64,000 bases of DNA from Anaerolineae bacterium (lineage in GTDB: Bacteria; Chloroflexota; Anaerolineae; Aggregatilineales; Phototrophicaceae), in assembly GCA_022820665.1 (NCBI GenBank), contig JAJEFB010000032.1:83048-147047 (forward strand). The letters are read 5' to 3'. Below the pieces are notes generated by a model. That model was not told the DNA's origin, did no database searches, and was given only the letters and a program-made list of their open reading frames with translations. The position numbers and the translations under genes are program-made. Of this stretch, positions 8,092 through 15,706 are shown piece after piece (position 1 is the stretch's first letter; the number at the start of each line of letters is the position of its first letter).

Positions 8092-9528
8092 ATGACTGCG
8101 GCAAACAAAAAATACGAACCGACCTGGGAGTCCCTGAAGCAGTACCAGATTCCCGACTGGTATATCGATGCCAAATTCGGCATCTTCATCCATTGGGGAC
8201 CTTACTGCGTGCCGGCTTTTGGCAACGAATGGTATCCGCGCCGCATGTACCTGCAAGATGACCCGGCTTTTGAACATCACCGCAAAACCTGGGGCGATCA
8301 TGGCGAATTCGGTTACAAAGACTTCATCCCCATGCTGACGGCGGAGAAATATGACGCTGAGGAATGGGCGCAGTTGTTCAAGGACGCCGGCGCGAAGTTT
8401 GTCATGCCGGTTGCCGAGCATCACGACGGCTTCCCCATGTACGACAGCGACTTGACCGACTGGTGCGCGGCCAAGATGGGACCGAAACGGGATGTCGTGG
8501 GCGAATTGGCCGAGGCAGTACGGGCGCGGGACATGGTCTTCGCGGTGTCGAGCCACCGCGCTGAACACTGGTGGTTCTTCGACGGAGGGCGCAGTTTCCC
8601 CTCCGATGTGCAGGATCCCGCCAATGACGGCTTGTATGGACCCGCTGTGGAAGCGTCGAAAGACAAGAGCAATCGCGACCAGTGGAAAGAGAAAAACTGG
8701 CAGCCGGCGCCCGATGCCAAGTTCCTGGAAGATTGGCTGGCGCGCTGCTGCGAGTTGGTCGACAAGTATCAGCCGCAGGTTGTCTGGTTCGACTGGTGGA
8801 TTGAGCAAATCGTCTTCGCACCTTACCTGCAGCGCTTTGCCGCCTATTATTACAACCGCGGCGAGGAATGGGGCAAGGGCGTCGCCATCAACCATAAGTA
8901 CGATTCCTATCCCGAAGGCGTAGCTGTCTTCGACATTGAACGGGGCCAACTCAACCATATCCGCGACTTTTTCTGGCAGAACGATACCTCGGTTTCCAAG
9001 AATTCCTGGGGGTATATCGACAATCACGATTACAAGACGGCCGGTGATATCATCGCGGACCTGGTCGATGTCGTGAGCAAGAATGGCGCGCTGCTGCTCA
9101 ATGTGGGTCCGCGCGCCGACGGCACGATCCCGGAAATCGAGGGGGACATGCTGCGCGAGATCGGCCGCTGGCTGGCGGTCAATGGCGAGGGCATCTATGG
9201 CAGTCGCGTTTGGGATATCTACGGCGAAGGACCTACTGAAATACCGGAAGGCGCCTTCACCGATACCAAGCGCAATCCCTTCACTTCGGCTGATATTCGA
9301 TTCACACAGAAGGGCGATACGCTCTACGCCTTCGTCCTCGCATACCCACAGGGCGAGGCGCTGATCTCGTCGCTGGGCAGCGGCGCGGCGCATATTTCCG
9401 GCGCGCGCATGCTCGGTTCGGAGGAAAACATCAGTTGGTCGCAGGACGAATCCGGACTGCGCCTCTCTGTGCCCGCCTCGAAACCCTGTGATCATGTGGT
9501 CGCCTACGCCATCGATTTGAAGCGCTAA
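8092..9528 (+). CDS. alpha-L-fucosidase (GH29)
   Basis: A 478-residue GH29 enzyme. FGIFIHWGPYCVPAFGNEWY gives the HWG motif, EHHDGFPMYDS follows, and the expected nucleophile is Asp234 in VVWFDWW. SWGYIDNHDYK and NGALLLNVGPRADG are strongly conserved family segments. There is no signal peptide. The ATG is preceded by GGAGAG. A long open frame on the opposite strand over this gene is a by-product of its codon composition. It is a paralogue of the 652 gene; two fucosidases of this subtype may handle different linkages. The C-terminal ~100 residues form a small beta domain, as is usual in the family. Confidence 0.93.
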   Translation: MTAANKKYEPTWESLKQYQIPDWYIDAKFGIFIHWGPYCVPAFGNEWYPRRMYLQDDPAFEHHRKTWGDHGEFGYKDFIPMLTAEKYDAEEWAQLFKDAGAKFVMPVAEHHDGFPMYDSDLTDWCAAKMGPKRDVVGELAEAVRARDMVFAVSSHRAEHWWFFDGGRSFPSDVQDPANDGLYGPAVEASKDKSNRDQWKEKNWQPAPDAKFLEDWLARCCELVDKYQPQVVWFDWWIEQIVFAPYLQRFAAYYYNRGEEWGKGVAINHKYDSYPEGVAVFDIERGQLNHIRDFFWQNDTSVSKNSWGYIDNHDYKTAGDIIADLVDVVSKNGALLLNVGPRADGTIPEIEGDMLREIGRWLAVNGEGIYGSRVWDIYGEGPTEIPEGAFTDTKRNPFTSADIRFTQKGDTLYAFVLAYPQGEALISSLGSGAAHISGARMLGSEENISWSQDESGLRLSVPASKPCDHVVAYAIDLKR

Positions 9529-9536
9529 GCCCCTAG

Positions 9537-9618
9537 GCGTGCAACCGGCGAAATAGTCCGCAGCGCACACAGAAAATAGCAATCTTAGCCTCGTATGAGC
9601 AAGACGGTCAATTAGAAA
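9537..9618 (+). repeat. Structured intergenic element, copy 2 (degenerate)
   Basis: Shares CGTGCAACCGGCGAAA, CGCACACAGAAAATA and the CTCGTATGAGCAAGACGG hairpin region with the other copies, aligning best to the copy at 24060. It starts just after the fucosidase stop at 9528 and ends ~17 bp before the next fucosidase start, so it fills the intergenic gap. Confidence 0.6.
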
Positions 9619-9634
9619 GAGAAAGCGAGAGATT

Positions 9635-10888
9635 ATGCCGGCAGAACCCTATTTCAAACCGGAGCGCGGTCAGCGGCTCGGCGCCAATCAAGACCCGCGG
9701 CTGGATTGGTGGCGCCAAGCCAAGTTTGGCATGTTCATCCATTGGGGGGTCTACAGCATTCCTGCCGGCGTCTGGAACGACGAGCATATCCCCGGCATCG
9801 GCGAGTGGATCATGCTGCGCGCTGAGATTCCTATCAAAGAATATGAACAACTGGCTCTGGAGTTCAACCCGGTCAAATACGATGCCGACCAGATTGTGCA
9901 ATTGGCGAAGGCGGCCGGGCAAAAGTATATCGTCTTCACATCCAAGCACCACGACGGATTCTGCATGTATGGCACGGTACAGACGCCCTACAATATCGTC
10001 AACGCTACGCCTTACGGGGAAGATATCTTAAAGGCGCTGTCGGAAGCTTGCGAACGGGAAGGCATCAAGCTGGGCCTCTATTACTCGCAAACGCAGGACT
10101 GGCACCACCCCAATGGCTACGGCAATACCTGGGATTACGACGAATCTGAACAAGACTTCAACGATTACATAGAGACTTTCGTCAAGCCGCAGGTGATGGA
10201 AATCTTGTCCAACTACGGACCGATCGCCATCGTCTGGTTCGACACGCCAAGGATCATTTCGACGCGGCAGAGCCAGGAATTGCTCGATCTGGTACATGAA
10301 TTACAGCCCGAGTGCCTGGTCTGCGGCAGATTGGGCAACCAGTTGGGCGACTACGCCACGGCGCAAGACAACGCCATTCCGCCCGAATTGCGCGCGGAAG
10401 TTGACTGGGAGACGCCGGCCACCATCAACGATACCTGGGGCTTCAAGACCCACGACCACAATTGGAAATCGACCACGCAACTGATTCGTAATCTGGTCGA
10501 CATCGTCAGCAAAGGCGGCAATTACCTGCTAAACATCGGACCCGATTCCCAGGGCGCGATACCCGAAGCAAGCATCGAGCGCTTGCAGGAGATGGGCAAA
10601 TGGATGAAGGCCAACGGCGCATCGATCTACGGCGCGAATCCGGGACCCTTGCAGGGCTTGTCCTGGTGCCGCAGCACGCAGGAACCCGGCGCTGTCTACT
10701 TGCACGTATTCGATTGGAGCCGCTCGGGACGATTCGTCCTGCCCGATTTGGGCGCCGGCACAGCCAGTTGGGTGGATCAATCAGTGGAGGCGCCGCTGAG
10801 CCTGACGCGCAAGGGCGGACAACTGATCTTGCAAGGTCCCCGTGAAGCGCCCAACGAGCATGTCTCGGTCATCCGCTTGACGAAATAG
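9635..10888 (+). CDS. alpha-L-fucosidase (GH29), divergent subtype
   Basis: A 417-residue GH29 enzyme. FGMFIHWGVYSIPAGVW contains the HWG motif, SKHHDGFCMYG the paired histidines, and IVWFDTPR carries the expected nucleophile Asp203. WGFKTHDHNWKS and GGNYLLNIGPDSQG are typical of the subfamily close to plant and Bacteroides enzymes. It is shorter than the two other fucosidases and differs from them over the first 60 residues, so it is not a recent duplicate. No signal peptide is visible. It is followed by a terminator and is the last gene of the plus-strand fucose group. Confidence 0.93.
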   Translation: MPAEPYFKPERGQRLGANQDPRLDWWRQAKFGMFIHWGVYSIPAGVWNDEHIPGIGEWIMLRAEIPIKEYEQLALEFNPVKYDADQIVQLAKAAGQKYIVFTSKHHDGFCMYGTVQTPYNIVNATPYGEDILKALSEACEREGIKLGLYYSQTQDWHHPNGYGNTWDYDESEQDFNDYIETFVKPQVMEILSNYGPIAIVWFDTPRIISTRQSQELLDLVHELQPECLVCGRLGNQLGDYATAQDNAIPPELRAEVDWETPATINDTWGFKTHDHNWKSTTQLIRNLVDIVSKGGNYLLNIGPDSQGAIPEASIERLQEMGKWMKANGASIYGANPGPLQGLSWCRSTQEPGAVYLHVFDWSRSGRFVLPDLGAGTASWVDQSVEAPLSLTRKGGQLILQGPREAPNEHVSVIRLTK

Positions 10889-10904
10889 GCGCTCGAATAA
10901 ACGT

Positions 10905-10936
10905 GAGGGCGACCAGATCGGTCGCTCTTGGTTTTT
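10905..10936. terminator. Terminator hairpin between convergent genes
   Basis: GAGGGCGACC and GGTCGCTCTT pair (one G-T wobble inside) around a short loop and are followed by TTTTT in the plus direction. It lies 16 bp after the third fucosidase. It belongs to the same GGGCGACC palindrome family seen elsewhere in the window. Confidence 0.7.
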
Positions 10937-10938
10937 GA

Positions 10939-13623
10939 CTACCCGGCGGTACATAATCGAATCTTTTCCGGTGTAAACGGAAGCTCGCGCAGGCGGATTC
11001 CCGCCGCATCGTAGATCGCATTGGCAATGGCGGCGGGGGTCGGATTCTGCGCCGCCTCACCCGCGCCGAGCATCGGCATTTCCGGTCGATTCAAGATAAC
11101 CGTTTCAATGACGGGCGCGGACTCAAAGGTCATGATCGGATAGCTTTCCCAATCGAGGCTGGTGATGCCGTGCGCGTCGAACTGAACTGACTCGAACAAG
11201 GTCCAGCTAGCCGCTTGTACAAAGCCGCCTTCCAGTTGATTGCTCAAACCATCGGGATTCACGACTTGCCCGGCATCCGCGGCGATGATGACGCGCCGGA
11301 AGCGGAGGTCGCCACTGCCGCGCTCAACCTGCAGTTTGACGATGACCGCGCAGTAAGTTTGCAGATTCTTGTATTGCGCCAGCGCCATTCCCCAGCCCTG
11401 CCCAGGCAAGCGCTCTTCGTTTCTCGAAGTCCAGCCCGCCTTTTCCGCCGCGGCGAGCAAGACAGTGCGAGCACGCGCGTCGGTCAAGTGGCGCAAGCGA
11501 AACTTCAGCGGGTCGCTGCCGAGAGTCACAGCCAACTCGTCCATGAAGGACTCGATGGCGAAGACATTGGCGTATGCGCCCAAGCTGCGCAGGGCAGACA
11601 CGCGTAAGGGACTATCGTCCACAGCGTGACGCAGGATGCGCTTGTCGGACAAGCTGTAGATTGGATCGGCATTGCGATGGGCGCCGGAGTGGTAGCCGCC
11701 CATAGGTCGAGGCTGCTGCGGCGCGAAGGGCTGCGCCAAATGCCAGGAGGCCAACAAACCAGAGGTTTCCAAACCGACGGCGGGACGGGTCGAATGCGCA
11801 TAGCTCCAGATATCCCCCCGCCACCTGGCGATGTCCCCGTTTTGCGTCAAGTCCGCCCCCAGTTTCATCACCATCGACGAACCGTAGGGCTCCCAGGCAT
11901 GTTCATCGGCGCGCGACCATTTCATCAATACCGGCGAGCCCGGAAGAGCCCGCGCGGTCAAAGCCGCGTCGAGAGCGGCGTCCTCCGCGCCGTTATGTCC
12001 ATAGCATCCGGCGCCTTCGACATGGATGACGCGTATGGCCTCACTGTTCAAGTCCAGCACCTGCGCGAGCGCGTCGCGCAAAACGAAAGGCGCTTGCGAA
12101 TGCGACCAGACGCTAAGCTCATCATCTTGCCATAGCGCTAGGGCGGCGGAGGGTCCCAGCGAGGCGTGCATGTGAAAGGGTCGATAATAGGTCGCCTGAT
12201 GCGCGGGGACTGGTTCCGTCCCCCTATCACGCTTCACGTATAGATCGTCTTGAGCGACGCCATCCAGGACTTCGTTGGTCCGCGCCGGTTTGACGAGCAA
12301 ATCTTCATAAATGCGCTCCGGAGGCGGCAGCGATCCGGCGTCGCGCCAGGTCGCGATTTCCCGCGCTTTGTCATGCGCCCGCAGCGCTTGCCCCTCGCGC
12401 TCGGCTGCCACCGCGAGGAAGCGTCCGTCGACCACGACCGCCAGGACACCGGGCATGGCTTGGATCACCGCCGCATCAATACTTTCAAGCTGAGCATGGT
12501 AATTCGGCGGGCGGAGTACGCGCGCGTGAATCATGCCCGGCAATTCCAGATCGTGAACGTAAGCCGCGCCCCCTGTCACTTTGGCAAGGAGGTCAACGCG
12601 CCTCGCCGGAGCGCCGACATGCTGATACTGACTATGCGCTTTGCTCGAACGCCGCTCGCTGATCCGCCTGGAAAAGCGCTTCCCAGCCATCAACTCCCAA
12701 TAGCTGGTCTGGCGGCCGCTGCGGGTATCGGTGATGACGCCGTCTTGCACAGCCAGGTCATCCGCCGGCGTCAGCGACTCCAGTTCTTCAAATGCCAACG
12801 ACAGCATGTGAGAGCGCGCTTCCGCCGCAGCCAGCCGGATTGCAAGCCCGCTGGTTTCCAGGGAACGGCTGCCGGTGGTTCCGCCTTCGTCCGGGGTGCG
12901 CGCGGTATCAGCCGTGACAACGCGAATCCGCTCCATCGCGAGGTCCAGTTCATCAGCGGCGATTTGCGCCAGAGCCGTCTTGATACCCTGCCCCAATTCA
13001 ACTTTGCCGCTGAATACCGTGACCGTCTCGTCATCGTTGACGCGCAGCCAGGCATCGAGATCGGGCTGGGAGCGCAATGACGGCGACGTCTCGGTGTCCG
13101 TCGCCGCTTCCGGCAGCGGAGGCGCCGCGACGGTTTCGTAGATCGGTTTTGGCTCGGGGCGTCCAATACGAAGTTTGATCGCCCGGCGAACGCGATCATA
13201 GACGCCGCAGCGACAGAGGTTCTTCGCCAGCGCGGCGCGGATCTCCTCGTCGCCCGGGTAGCGGACGCGATTCAGCAATCCCTGAGCGGCGACGATCATG
13301 CCGGCGGTACAGAAGCCGCATTGCGCGGCACCCTCTTCAATGAAAGCTTCTTGCAGCGGATGAAGCCGCTCGGCGCTCCCCATCCCTTCCAGGGTGGTTA
13401 TTCTCAAGCCGGCGACGCCGCTGACGGGCAGTTGGCAGGAAGGCACGTCAGCGCCGTCCACCAGGACTTTGCAAGCGCCGCACTGTTCCAAGCCGCAGCC
13501 GTACTTGGGTCCCTTCAAGCCCAGGTCGTCCCGCAAGACGGTGAGCAAGGGCGTCTGTGGGTCGAGTTCGAGTTGATGGGGTTCGCCGTTGACGAGCAAT
13601 TCGACGGGTTTTATTGAAGCCAT
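10939..13623 (-). CDS. molybdenum hydroxylase with fused 2Fe-2S and Mo-binding domains
   Basis: An 894-residue xanthine dehydrogenase/aldehyde oxidase family protein. Residues 1-150 are the iron-sulfur subunit: plant-type cluster Cys43, Cys48, Cys51, Cys63 and second cluster Cys102, Cys105, Cys137, Cys139. Residues ~195-894 are a molybdopterin-cytosine-dinucleotide subunit resembling isoquinoline 1-oxidoreductase beta chains, with the catalytic Glu at ~856 in GAGEAAQ. These are normally separate genes. No FAD subunit is present here, so electrons probably pass to another carrier. The start is MASIKP, fixed by GGAGGAG 7 bp upstream; an earlier in-frame start has no such site. The substrate is unknown: an N-heterocycle or aldehyde. 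Confidence 0.87.
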   Translation of the reverse strand: MASIKPVELLVNGEPHQLELDPQTPLLTVLRDDLGLKGPKYGCGLEQCGACKVLVDGADVPSCQLPVSGVAGLRITTLEGMGSAERLHPLQEAFIEEGAAQCGFCTAGMIVAAQGLLNRVRYPGDEEIRAALAKNLCRCGVYDRVRRAIKLRIGRPEPKPIYETVAAPPLPEAATDTETSPSLRSQPDLDAWLRVNDDETVTVFSGKVELGQGIKTALAQIAADELDLAMERIRVVTADTARTPDEGGTTGSRSLETSGLAIRLAAAEARSHMLSLAFEELESLTPADDLAVQDGVITDTRSGRQTSYWELMAGKRFSRRISERRSSKAHSQYQHVGAPARRVDLLAKVTGGAAYVHDLELPGMIHARVLRPPNYHAQLESIDAAVIQAMPGVLAVVVDGRFLAVAAEREGQALRAHDKAREIATWRDAGSLPPPERIYEDLLVKPARTNEVLDGVAQDDLYVKRDRGTEPVPAHQATYYRPFHMHASLGPSAALALWQDDELSVWSHSQAPFVLRDALAQVLDLNSEAIRVIHVEGAGCYGHNGAEDAALDAALTARALPGSPVLMKWSRADEHAWEPYGSSMVMKLGADLTQNGDIARWRGDIWSYAHSTRPAVGLETSGLLASWHLAQPFAPQQPRPMGGYHSGAHRNADPIYSLSDKRILRHAVDDSPLRVSALRSLGAYANVFAIESFMDELAVTLGSDPLKFRLRHLTDARARTVLLAAAEKAGWTSRNEERLPGQGWGMALAQYKNLQTYCAVIVKLQVERGSGDLRFRRVIIAADAGQVVNPDGLSNQLEGGFVQAASWTLFESVQFDAHGITSLDWESYPIMTFESAPVIETVILNRPEMPMLGAGEAAQNPTPAAIANAIYDAAGIRLRELPFTPEKIRLCTAG

Positions 13624-13705
13624 CGCAATCTCCTCCGAGCCGGCGGGAGTAAGTGCAAGTAAGTCATGCAAATTTAACCCCCTCTAAATCTCCCCCATTG
13701 CAATG

Positions 13706-13730
13706 GGTCGCGTAGACACTGACCTCCGGG
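13706..13730 (+). repeat. Nested short repeat, copy 1
   Basis: TCGCGTAGACACTGACCTCC interrupts what in the related repeat at 48539 is an uninterrupted AAGTCTCCCC/GGGGAGACTT hairpin. Related copies occur at 42149 and 48601. Confidence 0.5.
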
Positions 13731-13848
13731 GAGACTTGCTCGCGCTGTGCGAAACTCCCCTTCTACTTCGGATGCGTTGCTGAGGAGCGGACACCTTTAC
13801 ATCAGGCGTGATATCGCCGCAAAACCTGAAATTATTTCGGTGATTTTC

Positions 13849-13869
13849 GGGCGACATGATATGTCGCCC
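13849..13869. repeat. GGGCGAC palindrome
   Basis: GGGCGACAT and ATGTCGCCC form a perfect 9-bp stem around GAT, followed by CCTACA. The same layout and the CCTACA tail recur at 44234. Confidence 0.7.
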
Positions 13870-13957
13870 CTACACGCGCCTTATTTTTTGCATGACTAAC
13901 TTGGTTCTACTGGGGACATGGCGCGAAAAAGAACACGGCGTGTTCTTTGGTCTTTAG

Positions 13958-14041
13958 CGGAGAAGGTGGGATTCGAACCCACGTACGGTTTCCCGTATCC
14001 GCTTTCCAAGCGGACGCACTAGGCCTCTATGCGACTTCTCC
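13958..14041 (-). tRNA. tRNA-Ser (anticodon GGA)
   Basis: On the minus strand, acceptor arms GGAGAAG and CTTCTCC pair perfectly, with discriminator G. The anticodon arm is TCCGC-TTGGAAA-GCGGA, giving anticodon GGA (complement at 14005-14007). A long variable arm TACGG-GAAA-CCGTA is typical of class II serine tRNAs. The T arm reads GTGGGTTCGAATCCCAC. The 3-prime CCA is not encoded. It reads serine codons UCC and UCU. Confidence 0.95.
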
Positions 14042-14448
14042 ATGCAAAGGGCGCGCTAACGCCCCTTGTGCTTCAATTATAACGCCGGAAGGCTCATTTT
14101 CCAAGAACTAATGGCGGCGGTAGTGTATCCTTTTCGGTTGAAATACTTTTGGCCGGCGCTCGACATGAGATCCTTAAGCGAAAACAGGAACGCCGTTGCT
14201 CTGGGCGAGCGCTCTGTGAAGCGCATTTTGTCCTCAAATGCTGGGAAAATGCCCTCATTTTACCCTCATTTTGCCCCCTATTTGGCTAACAGTATAGATA
14301 CAGTATGTATACGGGGGGGGGTACCCCCCCGGTAGAGACAAGCCAAGCTGAGAGCGGCAGGCTGTCGGCACTGACCTACGATACCGAGAGCAGCGAGAAC
14401 CCTGTGCCACTACGTCTTTTTCTTGGTAGTTCCAAGGCGTCTGCTGGA
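14042..14448. other. Non-coding gap with repeats
   Basis: About 400 bp between the tRNA and the amidase gene. It contains the 25-nt dispersed motif at 14119-14143 and a striking palindrome at 14312-14332 (a run of nine G, TA, then seven C and GG). A short plus-strand frame crosses the motif but has no ribosome site or recognisable content. I see no convincing gene. Confidence 0.55.
14119..14143 (+). repeat. 25-nt dispersed motif, copy 1
   Basis: Starts GGTAGTGTATCC and ends TTTTCGGTTGAAA. Identical 25-nt copies are at 46638 and 63861, and a degenerate copy lies on the minus strand at 30484. Confidence 0.9.
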
Positions 14449-15579
14449 TTACCGCCTCCATTCGGGGGTCGGGGTTTCCAGCAGAGGCACAAGATAGCGG
14501 GCATCGGCGCGAGCCGGCGCCAGACTTGAGACATTGCCGGAGACGCCCAGATAGCAATAGATGCCATTGGTGACGGCTTGGGCGAGCAATTCCGGTTCGT
14601 TTTCCAGCACCTCGCGATCCGCCAACATATAGCCCATTTCGAGAATCACGGCTGGCGTCAAGGGATGAATTGTCCGGAAGACATGGTAATCGGTCATATC
14701 AAGCGTCAACACAAAGCTGCGTTCCAGCGGTACGAGCCCGCCAAAGTTGAGGGCGACGCACTCGCGCAGCAGGGTATCGTTGCCGAAATCCGGCCTGGCC
14801 TCGGCTTTGGCGACAATATAACCACTGACAAATTCGCCGAAATCGTAACAGGTATTGGCATGAATCGATACCAGCGCAACGCCCTGGTAGTTATCCAGCC
14901 GTGGGTCATTCTCATCCAACAAATCGACGGTGAAGTTGTCCGCCTTCAACTTCGCCACCACTCGCTGGGCAACGGCGAAATTGACATCAACTTCTTGCAA
15001 CTCCGGATATCCGTAGCTGTCTTCACAGACAGCGCCCGAATCCTCTCCACGATGTCCGGAAATAATGCCAATTCGGTAATGCCAATTTGGCGTTGCAACC
15101 GGCGTCGGCGTCGCGCCGGTGTTTGCCATCAGCATCGGATCGTTCAGTTGCAAGCCTTTGACAACAGCCGGATTAAGGAATTGTGGATCGGTGAACCAGG
15201 TCAAAACCGTAGCCACCAACCCGGCGCTGATACCGACAACAAAGATCGTGCGAAGGAATCCGCCGGCCAGACCGGAACCGCCGCGCCTCTGATGTAAAGA
15301 GCCGTGGGGGATGCGACGAAAGCGTTGCGGCTCCGCTGGAGCGGCTGTCCGCTCATTATCGTCGACAGGTTGCGCAGGATTTGGCTCTGCATCCGCAGAA
15401 GGCTCGGTTGTCTTCTGTGATGCCTGAGGCGGCGCGGTCGCGCTCTCGCTGGCGGATTTGGCGCCCTTCGGCTTCGCCTTTTCAGCTGCTTCGCGCATGA
15501 TCGCGGCGAAAATTGCCGAAGCGGAATCCCCGGCCTTGCCGTTTTCCGGCGGCGGATTATCCTTGATCTCGTCCGACAT
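14449..15579 (-). CDS. N-acetylmuramoyl-L-alanine amidase (Amidase_3 type), membrane-anchored
   Basis: A 376-residue protein. The N-terminal ~100 residues are Ala/Pro/Glu-rich and cytoplasmic-looking; a membrane span follows (FLRTIFVVGISAGLVATVLTWF, written here split as FLRTIFVVGIS and AGLVATVLTWF). The C-terminal ~200 residues match zinc-dependent muramoyl amidases: ISGHRGEDSGAVC for the GHGG zinc site, a Glu-containing helix (YPELQEVDVNFAVAQRV), SIHANTC, and VILEMGYM for the catalytic Glu. Such enzymes cleave the bond between MurNAc and the stem peptide. The ATG start is preceded by a GGGGGG tract; a GTG three codons earlier is possible. The long N-terminal tail is unusual. Confidence 0.8.
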   Translation of the reverse strand: MSDEIKDNPPPENGKAGDSASAIFAAIMREAAEKAKPKGAKSASESATAPPQASQKTTEPSADAEPNPAQPVDDNERTAAPAEPQRFRRIPHGSLHQRRGGSGLAGGFLRTIFVVGISAGLVATVLTWFTDPQFLNPAVVKGLQLNDPMLMANTGATPTPVATPNWHYRIGIISGHRGEDSGAVCEDSYGYPELQEVDVNFAVAQRVVAKLKADNFTVDLLDENDPRLDNYQGVALVSIHANTCYDFGEFVSGYIVAKAEARPDFGNDTLLRECVALNFGGLVPLERSFVLTLDMTDYHVFRTIHPLTPAVILEMGYMLADREVLENEPELLAQAVTNGIYCYLGVSGNVSSLAPARADARYLVPLLETPTPEWRR

Positions 15580-15706
15580 GGTTGCCACCCCCCTGAGCGC
15601 TCATGCCAGGCTTCAAAAGCCCAATGGTAACGAATGTAAACGAATGAACAGTCCGTGGCTTGCCGGCACAGCCCATTGGCTGCCTAATGCGAGTTCCAGC
15701 CCGCTT

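Larger units (their letters stand above)
13656..13903. repeat. MITE-like element with 17-bp terminal inverted repeats
   Basis: The left end CAAGTAAGTCATGCAAA (13656-13672) and the right end, whose complement is CAAGTTAGTCATGCAAA (13887-13903), match at 16 of 17 positions. The 248-bp interior has no open frame of note. It contains ATCTCCCCCATTGCAATGGG, the ~21-nt nested sequence at 13706-13730, and a GGGCGACAT palindrome at 13849-13869. This fills the gap between the molybdenum enzyme and the tRNA. A small non-autonomous transposable element is the likeliest reading; I could not confirm a target duplication. Confidence 0.6.

Noticed and set aside
7987..9582. 531-codon open frame on the minus strand over the second fucosidase
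   Set aside because: It lies wholly opposite a clear GH29 gene, has no recognisable domain or ribosome site, and its composition (many Val, Ala, Arg, His) is that of an antisense frame in GC-rich DNA.
10939..13623. Xanthine dehydrogenase paired with the guanine deaminase
   Set aside because: The two genes are 12 kb apart on opposite strands, and the Mo enzyme lacks the FAD part and resembles isoquinoline oxidoreductases more than xanthine dehydrogenase.
14066..14335. 89-codon plus-strand frame after the tRNA
   Set aside because: No ribosome site or homologous pattern; it crosses the 25-nt repeat and runs into the G/C palindrome.
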